In this document: in pieces, positions 6,015 to 12,661 of the stretch
How positions within the stretch are numbered: position 1 is the first letter of the stretch
Layout of the letters: the number at the start of each line of letters is the position of its first letter
Assembly (NCBI GenBank): GCA_031177445.1
Contig: JAPSGP010000047.1
Location: forward strand, 1 to 12,743
Length of the DNA stretch: 12,743 bases
Source of the DNA: Acidimicrobiia bacterium
GTDB taxonomy: Bacteria; Actinomycetota; Acidimicrobiia; IMCC26256; JACDBD01
Direction: 5' to 3'
Notes under the pieces: generated by a model
What the model saw: the letters and a program-made list of their open reading frames with translations, nothing else
Told to the model about the DNA's origin: nothing
The model's database searches: none
Position numbers and translations under genes: made by a program

Positions 6015-6599
6015 CTACGCGTCTGAAGGCGGAGGTTCCCAACCGATCGCCTGCGCCCAATTGTCCGCCAAGTGGATCGTCTCCCAGGTGAACGGCACCT
6101 TTGCCTCGACGTAGAGATGACGCTCGTCCGGCTCCGAATACCGCGCCGCCAAGTCGCGTTTGAGGGCGGCGTATTGCTGGGCTCGGTCGGGGTGCGCGCG
6201 TAGGTACTCACGAAACAGCAGCGGAAACTGCTCCGAGAAGGTGCCCGCCCTGCGAACGTGGACGTGAGTTCGTCTGTCGCCGGGCCGCTCGCGAAAGAAC
6301 CGCTTGGTTCTCTCTATGTTGTCGGCGCGGTGAACGAAGCCGGCCTGCTCGATGGGGACCTTGAACTGGTCGATCGGCTCCAACGAAGCCACGGATATCT
6401 GGATGTCGATGATGGGTTTCGCGTCGAGACCCTGGATTGCCGTGGAGCCGATGTGATCGATCCGAAGCGCGATGTCGCCCAGCGCGTGGCGCAGTCGCGA
6501 GGCGACCGATCGGAAGAGCGACGGCCACGACGGGTCGTACGCCACAATGACGATGCGTTCCACCACCGCCACATCCTGTCGCGGACCCGTCCCGTCCAC
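6015..6599 (-). CDS. GrpB family (UPF0157) protein
   Basis: The protein is up to 194 aa. The core is clearly GrpB/UPF0157: 'IVIVAYDPSWPSLF' at the N-terminus, then RIDHIGSTAIQGLDAKPIID (nucleotidyltransferase-like GS and D motif), THVHV, and LLFREYLRAHPDRAQQYAAL. The fold belongs to the nucleotidyltransferase superfamily and the cellular role is unknown. The frame opens at GTG 6599. A later GTG at about 6566 has an AGGA sequence at good distance and begins just before the conserved core, so the first 11 residues are doubtful. It is downstream of the arginase-like gene on the same strand (43-nt gap) and probably the last gene of that operon. It converges on the ankyrin fusion gene with 34 bp between stops; no clear hairpin with a U-tract is present. 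Confidence 0.85.
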   Translation of the reverse strand: MDGTGPRQDVAVVERIVIVAYDPSWPSLFRSVASRLRHALGDIALRIDHIGSTAIQGLDAKPIIDIQISVASLEPIDQFKVPIEQAGFVHRADNIERTKRFFRERPGDRRTHVHVRRAGTFSEQFPLLFREYLRAHPDRAQQYAALKRDLAARYSEPDERHLYVEAKVPFTWETIHLADNWAQAIGWEPPPSDA

Positions 6600-6642
6600 C
6601 GCTCATAGCCAGCCGCACGGCACGCGTTGATACCTGGCCGCA

Positions 6643-7557
6643 TCACGGAGAAGCGGGCCCGATCGCGTCGGCAAAGGAAGTCGCGAACCGTCCCAGCAGC
6701 CCATCGTCGGCCGCAGCGTTGTGTGGATTGAGCTCGGCGAGCGTGATGGCAACGGGACCGGGAGCCGAGGCGAGGATCCTCAGCGCGGTCAGCATGTCGT
6801 CAAGCTTCAGCCCGGTATTGCGCGAGGGGTGCTCGGAGAGCGGAGCGTCGGTGAAGTCGACCACGTCGACGTCGAGATGGATGACGTAGCGATCCGATCG
6901 GCTCGCAAGATGTTCGAGCGTCCGACGCGCGGTGGCTTGCGGATCGCTCCGAACGTCCTCCAATGCGACGCGGGCCAACCCGAGTCGTTCGATCGCGCTG
7001 CGTTCGAACCGCGTCGCGTCAGACTGGCTGTGGGCGAAGAGCACGACCTGGCTGGCGTCGAGCAGCGGCGCCTGCCCCGCAGCAGCTGTCAACGTCGGTT
7101 CAGATCCTTCGATCGCGAGCATGTGCGCGAGCGCCATCCAGTCGAGAGCCCCGTCCCTCGCGCTAGCGGGCGTGTTCAGGTCGGAGTGAAGATCAAAGTA
7201 TGCGAGGGCGACGTCGCCGACCGCTGATTGGGCCCCAGCGATCGTCCCGATTCCGACGGTGCAGTCGCCGCCCAGCACGAGAACCGTCGGCTCTCGGTCA
7301 CGGAGAGCATCGGCGACGCGACTCGCCGTGCTCCGCACCACGTCGACGACGTCTTCGAGGTTTTGAGCATGTGGCCTGATGCGGTCGGGACGCCATGGAA
7401 CAATCGGCGAGTCACCCAAGTCGCTCACTTCGAAGCCCTCGCCGTCGAGCAGCTCGATGAGCCCGGCGCCTCGCATCGCCGCCGGCGTCTGTTCCTGGCC
7501 CACCCCGCACGCGCCCGCGCCCGAGGGAACGCCGATGACGCTCAACCGCCGCGCCAT
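6643..7557 (-). CDS. Arginase/agmatinase/formimidoylglutamase superfamily protein with GGDC variant
   Basis: This is 304 aa from ATG 7557 (the frame is open to 7689, but MARRLSVIGVPSGAGACGVG is the natural start). The ureohydrolase fold is shown by the metal motifs GGDC (96-99), FDLHSD (121-126: D122, H124, D126) and LDVDVVDF (D229, D231), plus LAELNP near the end. In arginase and agmatinase the first motif is GGDH and its His binds the first Mn(II). Here that residue is Cys99, so metal content and substrate may differ. I recall GGDC as recurrent in an uncharacterised bacterial subgroup, so it is probably not a mutation. The reaction is expected to be hydrolysis of a guanidino or formimino compound, with substrate unknown. 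The start overlaps the end of the small CC protein by 16 nt, so the two are coupled, and the operon is divergent from a MerR-family regulator. Confidence 0.85.
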   Translation of the reverse strand: MARRLSVIGVPSGAGACGVGQEQTPAAMRGAGLIELLDGEGFEVSDLGDSPIVPWRPDRIRPHAQNLEDVVDVVRSTASRVADALRDREPTVLVLGGDCTVGIGTIAGAQSAVGDVALAYFDLHSDLNTPASARDGALDWMALAHMLAIEGSEPTLTAAAGQAPLLDASQVVLFAHSQSDATRFERSAIERLGLARVALEDVRSDPQATARRTLEHLASRSDRYVIHLDVDVVDFTDAPLSEHPSRNTGLKLDDMLTALRILASAPGPVAITLAELNPHNAAADDGLLGRFATSFADAIGPASP

Positions 7558-7868
7558 TGGCCTTCCCAACCGGAGACGATGGCTGCGACCAGAGCTCGCA
7601 GGAGGGGCTCGCCGCCTTCGGGCGTTCGGATCTCGAGCTCTGTTGCCTCGCCGTCCCGGGTCGTTGCGAACTGGAAGAACGCGCAGCACTGGCTCTCGGC
7701 GGCAACGAGGGCATCGACGCGCTCGTGCTCGCGGTGGAAGCGCAGCCGCGCTCGGCGGTCATGGACTTGCAAGCCGACGAGGGCCCGGCCGAGCTCGCGC
7801 ATCGTGACCATGCGATCGGGCTGCTCACCGGCGCTGAGCGTGCACGCGATGGGCACTTCTGTGGGCAT
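7542..7868 (-). CDS. Small CC-motif protein, first gene of the MerR-divergent operon
   Basis: This is a 108-aa soluble protein with a strong AAAGGAGA ribosome site before ATG 7868. I recognise the pattern but not a named family: an N-terminal 'IACTLSAGEQPDRM', an arginine-rich helix, then LVAAESQCCAFFQF with a vicinal cysteine pair (C61-C62) followed by Phe residues, and a beta strand ATELEIRTPEG. C9 is a third cysteine. Similar small proteins, or C-terminal domains with a CC-x-F-x-x-F core, occur beside or fused to MerR-type regulators in actinobacteria, as far as I recall. A thiol-based metal- or electrophile-binding role is inference. The end overlaps the arginase-like gene by 16 nt. The promoter is the palindromic region shared with the divergent regulator. 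Confidence 0.7.
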   Translation of the reverse strand: MPTEVPIACTLSAGEQPDRMVTMRELGRALVGLQVHDRRARLRFHREHERVDALVAAESQCCAFFQFATTRDGEATELEIRTPEGGEPLLRALVAAIVSGWEGQWRGG

Positions 7869-7896
7869 CTCGAGTCTCCTTTCGGTGGATCACCGC

Positions 7897-7928
7897 TATC
7901 CTCGGGCTTGAACCTGAGTTCAAGTCAA
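7897..7928. promoter_or_regulatory. Divergent MerR-type operator with perfect 7-4-7 palindrome
   Basis: CTTGAAC-CTGA-GTTCAAG (7907-7924) is a perfect inverted repeat between the two divergent genes. On the minus strand it lies between TTGACT (-35, 7928-7923) and AGGATA (weak -10, 7902-7897), with a 20-bp spacer, the long spacing used by MerR-family activators. The same bases read TATCCT on the plus strand, which could serve the regulator gene. The binding protein is presumably the MerR-family product of 7936-8409. Confidence 0.72.
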
Positions 7929-7935
7929 GGGCCTG

Positions 7936-8409
7936 ATGGAGCGCATGGGAACAGCGACCCTCACGATCGGAGAGGTTGCGGCCGCGGTCGGCGTCAACGC
8001 GTCGGCGGTCCGCTATTACGAGCGGCGGGGCGTGATGCCGCTGCCCGAGCGCGCGAGCGGGCAGCGACGCTATGGACCCGACGCGATCGCCCGCTTGCGC
8101 ACGATCCGCGTCGCCCAGCAAGTCGGTCTCTCGCTGGCGGAGATCACGCAGCTCCTCGCCGGCGCCCGGGACGGCAAGAGCGTCGAGGTATTGCGGCAGC
8201 TGGCCGAGCGAAAGCTCCCGGACGTCGAAGCGCTGATCAAGCGCGCCCAGGCGATGAAGGAGTGGTTGGAGCTCGCGGCCGACTGCCGCTGCGCTTCGCT
8301 GGACGTGTGCGATCTGTTCGCGACGGACGACCCATCAAACCTGGCGGCAGCCGAGACTGTCAGGGTCGAGCGGGAAGGGATCGCTCGACGAAGGCAGCGA
8401 TGTCGGTAG
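7936..8409 (+). CDS. MerR-family transcriptional regulator with C-terminal cysteine cluster
   Basis: This is up to 157 aa. The N-terminal MerR winged helix is clear (LTIGEVAAAVGVNASAVRYY, 9-28; GQRRYGPDAIARL), then VAQQVGLSLAEITQLL and a dimerisation helix (about 80-112). It ends in a cysteine cluster, AADCRCASLDVCDLF (C117, C119, C125), typical of MerR members that sense a metal or a redox signal; the spacing does not match the Fe-S cluster of SoxR (C-x2-C-x-C-x5-C), and I cannot name the inducer. ATG 7936 and ATG 7945 are both possible starts and neither has a strong ribosome site. It probably controls the divergent CC protein/arginase/GrpB operon through the palindrome at 7907-7924. The last 50 bp overlap the convergent hydrolase gene, and the tail after residue 130 looks unconserved. 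Confidence 0.85.
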   Translation: MERMGTATLTIGEVAAAVGVNASAVRYYERRGVMPLPERASGQRRYGPDAIARLRTIRVAQQVGLSLAEITQLLAGARDGKSVEVLRQLAERKLPDVEALIKRAQAMKEWLELAADCRCASLDVCDLFATDDPSNLAAAETVRVEREGIARRRQRCR

Positions 8410-9178
8410 CGAAGCGCGACGGGTCCTCCCACCTCGGGGTGTGCCCGACGCCTTGGTAGACGACCAGGTCTGCGCGCGGCATGCGCCGTGCGAGCTGCTC
8501 CTGCATGTCACGCCCGACCACCCTGTCCGCGTCGCCCCAGATGAGGAGGGCGGGTGCGGTGATGCTCGGGAGTTCGCCAGTGTCGTCGTACTGCAACAGC
8601 GCTGCGAACATCTCGCGCCACGCGCGCGCCGGCACCTTCAGGAGCTCACCCACCAGCCGGTCCTGGAGCTCGGGGGCGATGTCGCCGGACGATGTATCAA
8701 CCACGACCGACCTGGCGAAGTCGGGGTCAATCGGATCGTCCAGGCCCAGGACGATCGACTCCACGAACTCCGTGAGGCCCTCGTCGCCGCGGAGCGTGGT
8801 CGGTGAAGCCTCGAGAGCCAGGCCCGCGACGCGCCCGGGGTGGTCGATCGCGACCCGGCGCGCGACCAGGCACGAGCCCGAATGGCCGGCCAGGACCGCG
8901 CGCTCGATGCCGAGGACGTCGAGCAGCGAGATCACGTCGCCGGCGAAGTCGCTCACGCCATACCCGCTCGCCGGCTTGTCGGAGTCGCCGTGCCCGCGCT
9001 GGGAAACCGCGATGGTCCGGATCGATCGCGGAATCCGCTCGAGAACCGGCTGGTAGGACAACCAGGAGTCCGTCGGCCCCGGCAGCAGCGCCAACACCGG
9101 TCCCGATCGGTCGCCGTGCTCCGCATACGGCAGCGCCAGTCCGTTCCCGACGACGACGCCCGAAACCTGGATCGTCAC
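8360..9178 (-). CDS. Alpha/beta hydrolase
   Basis: This is 272 aa from GTG 9178. The alpha/beta-hydrolase order is complete: an oxyanion region around LLPGPTDSW (31-39; the usual HG is PG here), SQRGHGDSDKP (59-69), the nucleophile elbow AGHSGS with Ser100, the acid in LLIWGDADR (D216 or D218), and the catalytic His246 in VGHTPRWEDP. It is a soluble serine hydrolase, probably an esterase or epoxide-hydrolase-like enzyme, with substrate unknown. The frame runs open to 9343, but the extension is the antisense-like out-of-frame reading of a decayed LuxR gene. The GTG overlaps the stop of that remnant, showing the hydrolase was once translationally coupled to a LuxR regulator. The 3' end overlaps the convergent MerR-family gene by 50 bp. 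Confidence 0.87.
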   Translation of the reverse strand: MTIQVSGVVVGNGLALPYAEHGDRSGPVLALLPGPTDSWLSYQPVLERIPRSIRTIAVSQRGHGDSDKPASGYGVSDFAGDVISLLDVLGIERAVLAGHSGSCLVARRVAIDHPGRVAGLALEASPTTLRGDEGLTEFVESIVLGLDDPIDPDFARSVVVDTSSGDIAPELQDRLVGELLKVPARAWREMFAALLQYDDTGELPSITAPALLIWGDADRVVGRDMQEQLARRMPRADLVVYQGVGHTPRWEDPSRFATDIAAFVERSLPARP

Positions 9179-9327
9179 ACGAGATCGTGGTCGTAGGCGT
9201 ACGCAGTGGCGGCGGACCGGGATGTCACCGCGAGCTTGATGAAGATGTGGCTCACGTGGCTCGCCACGGTCTTCTCGCTGATGACGAGCTCGTGCGCGAT
9301 CATCCGGTTCGTCTTGCCTGCTCGATG
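9175..9327 (-). pseudogene. Remnant of a LuxR-type regulator (C-terminal HTH only)
   Basis: A minus-strand frame ending in TGA at 9177-9175 reads GKTNRMIAHELVISEKTVAS and continues HVSHIFIKLAVTSRSAATAY before ending AYDHDLV. This is the recognition half of a LuxR/FixJ-type HTH and its usual C-terminal tail. About 50 codons survive. Upstream, the expected first helix of the HTH (LTxRExEVLxL) is absent, and an in-frame stop (TGA near 9345) follows shortly, so most of the regulator has been deleted or frameshifted. The stop codon overlaps the GTG of the hydrolase gene. No start codon or promoter is seen, so it is probably not expressed as a functional protein. Confidence 0.7.
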
Positions 9328-9370
9328 ACCCCCGCCACGTCACCCAGTTTCGCTCAGCGCCGAGCGGCGA

Positions 9371-9520
9371 TCACGCGAAGAAGGCCTCAGCTGCAGCCGG
9401 GGGGACGCCGAGGAACATCCACAGCGCGCCCGGGCCGGCGTGACTCGCGCGATCCGCCAGGCGATGGCCAGGATTGCCGAGCACCATCGGCAACTTGACA
9501 AGCATCTCGACCGTACCGTC
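9371..9520 (-). pseudogene. Possible C-terminal gene remnant of unknown family
   Basis: A minus-strand frame ending at TGA 9373-9371 encodes about 49 coherent residues, with GALWMFLGVPPAAAEAFFA at the end and MLVKLPMVLGNPGHRLAD before it. Its third codon positions are GC-rich as in real genes. Sequence further upstream in this frame becomes an Arg-rich shadow of the neighbouring gene. I do not recognise the family. It could be the tail of a lost gene, or chance. With the LuxR remnant it fills most of 9179-9618, which otherwise holds no gene on either strand. Confidence 0.3.
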
Positions 9521-9618
9521 CGCACAGGAACGTACTGCGCCTACATCCCGGACCCTCGCGCGGCTGCCGAGTGGAAGATCCGACGAACGCCTCGCCCAAC
9601 GGGAAGGGGTGTGAGGTT

Positions 9619-10197
9619 CTACGCCGCGATGCGGTTTGCGCGATGGCGGTCGGTCAGGTGGATGACGCCGAGGACTGTGCCGGTTCCGATGAGCGTGACG
9701 CTCACGAGCAGGGCGACCGCGAAGACAACCCATTCCGGTTCGCTCAGCTCTCCCATTGCGGTCGTTGCGCCGAGAACGATCGCAAGGAGCGCGATGCCGC
9801 TCGTGAGAAGCTTCCACCACCTTCCCGCGGCGCCTCGCTCTGCGCGGGCAGGGCGCTCCTTCCGCCAGATGATGATCGCGAGCGCGGCACCAAGTGCCGC
9901 GACGGCGACGCCGACAAGCCCCTCGACGAATGCGAACGTCGTTGCCGCAAGCACGAGCGAGACCAACATGACCAACGCGGGCGTCCGGTTGCGTGCCATG
10001 CGTATCTCCACGTGACGAGTCGGGAGGCTCACGGCGAAGTCCACGAGACCGCGGCCGCACACACGCCAAGAGGACTCGTCCCGTAGCTGCTCCCGGAACA
10101 GCTGCACAATGTCGTCTCCGTACTCCTCGCGGAACGCTCGCGGGTAGAGCCGCTGCAGCACTCGGTAGGCCGCGACGATGGCGTCATTGCGGGTCAC
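9619..10197 (-). CDS. PadR-linked integral membrane protein with N-terminal YPRxFREEYGDD motif
   Basis: This is a 192-aa protein. The N-terminal cytoplasmic region (1-70) contains LQRLYPRAFREEYGDDIVQLF, a helical motif that precedes membrane domains in many bacterial permease-like or PadR-linked proteins. Four hydrophobic segments follow, at about 72-90, 93-111, 130-148 and 155-178, with a basic loop (WRKERPARAERG) after the second. The start codon GTG (10197-10195) overlaps the PadR stop (GTGA), so the two genes are translationally coupled. PadR-controlled membrane proteins of this layout are common, but their job is unknown. No ABC ATPase gene is nearby, so I do not call it a transporter. 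Confidence 0.75.
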   Translation of the reverse strand: MTRNDAIVAAYRVLQRLYPRAFREEYGDDIVQLFREQLRDESSWRVCGRGLVDFAVSLPTRHVEIRMARNRTPALVMLVSLVLAATTFAFVEGLVGVAVAALGAALAIIIWRKERPARAERGAAGRWWKLLTSGIALLAIVLGATTAMGELSEPEWVVFAVALLVSVTLIGTGTVLGVIHLTDRHRANRIAA

Positions 10198-10541
10198 GCG
10201 GTTGCGTCTTTCGGCAACCGGGAGCGGACGCGCCGAACGAGGGTCTGCAAACGAGAGAGTTCGTCGAGAGCGACGGCTCGGCCGCCTGAGGTCAGCTGGT
10301 AGTAGCGGCGGCGCTCGCCGTCTTGTCGTGCAACGCGGCCGGTGGTCTCTTCGATGAGGCCATCGTCGACGAGGCGGTTGATCGTGCCGTAGAGCGTGCC
10401 TGGGCCGAGTCGGACGGTGCCGTCGCTCAGCTCTTCGACCTTCCGCATGAGCGCGTAGCCGTGGAGCTCGCCGGGGAGCAGCGCAAGCACGATGTGCACC
10501 GCCGCGACAGGCAGTGGCTTGAGCCGATCTCGAGGCGTCAC
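10194..10541 (-). CDS. PadR-family transcriptional regulator
   Basis: This is 115 aa. It has a PadR winged helix: 'HIVLALLPGELHGYALMRKVEE' (helix 1-2), then 'LGPGTLYGTINRLVDDGLIEE' (recognition helix with the PadR-signature GTLY) and a wing with RRRYYQLTSGGRAV. The C-terminal helix (LDELSRLQTLVRRVRSRL) would form the dimer, short as in PadR subfamily 2. The start is GTG 10541. The promoter at 10548-10576 predicts transcription from almost the same base, so the message is probably leaderless. Two GATATATC sites upstream are likely its operators. PadR proteins usually repress the gene they are paired with, here the coupled membrane protein. Confidence 0.9.
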   Translation of the reverse strand: MTPRDRLKPLPVAAVHIVLALLPGELHGYALMRKVEELSDGTVRLGPGTLYGTINRLVDDGLIEETTGRVARQDGERRRYYQLTSGGRAVALDELSRLQTLVRRVRSRLPKDATA

Positions 10542-10547
10542 AGTCGG

Positions 10548-10576
10548 ATCCTGATATATCGAAACCCGACTGTCAA
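10548..10576 (-). promoter_or_regulatory. Promoter of the padR/membrane-protein operon
   Basis: On the minus strand a perfect TTGACA (10576-10571) is followed after 17 bp by CAGGAT (10553-10548) as a weak -10. The start point would lie near 10541, at the GTG. The operator palindrome GATATATC sits in the 3' part of the spacer. Confidence 0.5.
10553..10560. promoter_or_regulatory. PadR operator candidate, promoter-proximal
   Basis: GATATATC is an 8-bp perfect palindrome within the -35/-10 spacer of the padR promoter. An identical copy lies 51 bp upstream. Confidence 0.5.
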
Positions 10577-10603
10577 GACTTCACTGATGGTTTGCATCCA
10601 GGC

Positions 10604-10611
10604 GATATATC
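10604..10611. promoter_or_regulatory. PadR operator candidate, distal copy
   Basis: This is a second GATATATC. The extended 9-mers (CGATATATC) at the two sites are in inverted orientation. The 51-bp separation is about five helical turns, which suits two PadR dimers on the same face. AT-rich 8-mers are rare in this GC-rich window. Confidence 0.45.
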
Positions 10612-10699
10612 TTGCGACCTCGGACGGCGCGTTCTCCCTCGGGTCGGGCGACCGTAGACGGACGGTGCTTCTGGCGCACAAGCGTGCAAACGGTCGGTG

Positions 10700-12145
10700 C
10701 TAGACGCCGAACGTTGCGATCGTCCGAGCCCGCGGTGCGCGCTTCGGGCTCGTCACTTGCTTCGTCAACTCGTCGAGCGCGTCGGTCATACGCGCAGGGA
10801 GCGTCCACGGCTCCGGGACGACGTCGGGGCAGGCGACGACGCCGAACCAGAGCGAGCCGAGGTAGCTCTGCACGGTGATGTTGAGCCCCGTCCCGACCAT
10901 GAGTGGGCCCATCGGGTACGCGGCGACCATCCGTGCACCGGCGCAATACAACGGGAAGGCCGGGCCGGGGAAGCTCGACACGATGAGATTGCACAACGGG
11001 GGAAGGCGTGCGAGCAGGTTGAGCTGCGACTCGAGCGCACCAGCCCTCGCAAGGATCGCAGGCGGGGTGAGGCGTGCGAGTTGCGAGATGGTGTCGGGCC
11101 CCAGGAGGCGGTCCTGGGTCTTCGCGGCCCGGCTTCCGGCGGCGATCGCCCGCAGCCGGGCCACCGGGTCATCGATCGTGGTTGCCAGGTCGACGAGCAT
11201 GACCGAAAGTCGGTTGCCCATCGCACCCCGCTGCTCCTTCTTCCGCACCGACACCGGCACCGCCGCCACCAGCGAGCGTTGCGGGGGCTCACCTGAATCT
11301 TCGAGGACAGTGCGGAGCGCGGCGCCGCATACTGCGAGCACCACGTCATTGACCGTCGCGTCAGTCGCGTTCTTGATCTGTTTGACCTCGTCGAGGCCCA
11401 GGTGGGTGAAGCCGACGTGGCGGCAACTCGTGAGGGGCGCATTGCACGGCGTTCGTGGAGCGCTGAACGGAGCTGGCGGTGGGTTCGTACCGGGACGGCG
11501 GTTGTGTCGCCAGATGCGCAGACCTGCGATCGCGGCGCGGGCCACATCCCCGGCGATCTCGATCGGCTGGCGCAGCACCTGGTCGACGGAATCGCGTGCC
11601 CGAGCCCGCGTCGAGGGGAGCGGCTCGGGCAGCCACTCCGAATCCGGCGGTGCCACGGGAGTCGGTTCGGGACCGACGTCGAGCAGGGTGGCGGTGAGCT
11701 CCGCGCCCGAGATTCCATCGATCGCGGCGTGATGCACCTTGGTCACCACGCCGACCATTCCGCCCTCGAGTCCTTCGACCAGGTACATCTCCCACAACGG
11801 TCGCGACCGATCGAGCGGCCGGCTGATCACTTGGGCGGTGAACTCCTCGAGCTCGATCGGCCCTCCCGGCGAGGGCAGGACATGACGGTGCAGGTGCTCC
11901 TCGAGGTCGAAGGCCGGGTCATCGACCCAAACGGGATGCTGGATACGGCCCGGCATCTCGATCAGCCGGCGGCGAAACGGTGGAACGAGATGCAGCCGGT
12001 CCTCGACCACCGTGCGCAGCGACTCGAACGAGTAGCCCACGGGCGCGGTCGACGGATCGAACACCGCGGTCATCGCCACCTGCATCGGTGCCGCCGAGGT
12101 CTCCAGAGACACGAAGGACGAGTCCAGGCCGTCGAGTCGCTCCAT
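10700..12145 (-). CDS. WS/DGAT-type acyltransferase (wax ester synthase / diacylglycerol O-acyltransferase)
   Basis: This is 481 aa from ATG 12145, chosen because GGGGAGGA lies just upstream and MERLDGLDSSFVSLET is the usual family start; the frame extends to 12217. It joins acyl-CoA to diacylglycerol or a fatty alcohol, making triacylglycerol or wax ester storage lipid at the membrane/lipid-body surface. The catalytic HHxxxDG motif is intact as HHAAIDG (138-144), preceded by RPLDRSRPLWEM. The C-terminal WS/DGAT domain shows NDVVLAVCGAALR, MGNRLSVMLVDL and the late 'GTGLNITVQSYLGSLWFGV'. Length and order match the family (about 450-490 aa). Actinobacteria carry many paralogues (Tgs in mycobacteria), so no specific symbol is assigned. 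It is transcribed alone; 158 bp separate its end from padR. Confidence 0.92.
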   Translation of the reverse strand: MERLDGLDSSFVSLETSAAPMQVAMTAVFDPSTAPVGYSFESLRTVVEDRLHLVPPFRRRLIEMPGRIQHPVWVDDPAFDLEEHLHRHVLPSPGGPIELEEFTAQVISRPLDRSRPLWEMYLVEGLEGGMVGVVTKVHHAAIDGISGAELTATLLDVGPEPTPVAPPDSEWLPEPLPSTRARARDSVDQVLRQPIEIAGDVARAAIAGLRIWRHNRRPGTNPPPAPFSAPRTPCNAPLTSCRHVGFTHLGLDEVKQIKNATDATVNDVVLAVCGAALRTVLEDSGEPPQRSLVAAVPVSVRKKEQRGAMGNRLSVMLVDLATTIDDPVARLRAIAAGSRAAKTQDRLLGPDTISQLARLTPPAILARAGALESQLNLLARLPPLCNLIVSSFPGPAFPLYCAGARMVAAYPMGPLMVGTGLNITVQSYLGSLWFGVVACPDVVPEPWTLPARMTDALDELTKQVTSPKRAPRARTIATFGV

Positions 12146-12176
12146 CGCGTCCTCCCCGGCACCCGTGCACCGAACA

Positions 12177-12205
12177 AAAATCCCCGCCAGCACGCGCCCG
12201 ATCAA
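12177..12205 (-). promoter_or_regulatory. Possible promoter of the WS/DGAT gene
   Basis: On the minus strand TTGATC (12205-12200) and GATTTT (12182-12177) are 17 bp apart, about 30 bp before the ATG. The -10 is poor; the call rests on position and on the one AT-rich patch in this gap. Confidence 0.28.
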
Positions 12206-12292
12206 GATGCGGGGCACGCAGAAACTGGAGGGCCTACCGGAAGAGAGGACTACCCATCACGCCGGGTCGGTACACGGCTTTTTCTCGCCCGG

Positions 12293-12661
12293 TCACCACT
12301 CGATGCCGGTACACACGCAGAACTCGTTGCCGGCCGGGTCGGTGAGCGTCACCCACCGGGTGTCGCCCATGCTCTGGACCCCCTCGTGAGCCCGTCGGGC
12401 GCCAAGGTCGAGAAGCCGGTTGACCTCTCCCTCGATGTCGTCGGTCACGAGATCGATGTGCATGCGGTTCTTCGCAGCCTTCGGCTCCGGCACCTGTTGC
12501 AGGACCAAAGGAGACGCGTTCGTGTCGTCGTCGGGCACGAGGACGACGGCCGATTCGATCGAAATGTAGGAGCGATAGCCGAGCGCTTCTCGCCAGAAAC
12601 CTTCGAGCTCCTGGGGAGCCGCACAGTCGAGCACCAGGTCGAGTCTCGCCTTTCGGCCCAT
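12293..12661 (-). CDS. VOC-superfamily (glyoxalase-like) protein
   Basis: This is 122 aa from ATG 12661, with GGAGG 5 nt upstream. A single VOC domain spans the protein: LDLVLDCAAPQELEGFWREALGY at the start, 'NRMHIDLVTDDIEGEVNRLLDLGA' in the middle with a candidate metal-ligand His, and VTLTDPAGNEFCVC near the end, where the family glutamate (E in NEFCV) is a usual metal ligand. Such actinobacterial 'glyoxalase_6-like' proteins mostly lack a known substrate; bleomycin-type resistance or dioxygenase activity cannot be inferred. It is upstream of WS/DGAT on the same strand with 147 bp between, so co-transcription is uncertain. Bases 12662-12743 hold its upstream region, with no convincing promoter. 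Confidence 0.85.
   Translation of the reverse strand: MGRKARLDLVLDCAAPQELEGFWREALGYRSYISIESAVVLVPDDDTNASPLVLQQVPEPKAAKNRMHIDLVTDDIEGEVNRLLDLGARRAHEGVQSMGDTRWVTLTDPAGNEFCVCTGIEW

Noticed and set aside
9440..10086. Plus-strand open frames opposite the PadR-linked membrane protein
   Set aside because: They are antisense shadows with skewed composition and no domain; the minus-strand gene has TM segments and operon coupling.
12246..12292. Possible terminator after the VOC gene
   Set aside because: Only a 4-5 bp interrupted stem (GCCG...CGGC) was found, with the A/T run on the wrong side for a clear intrinsic terminator.
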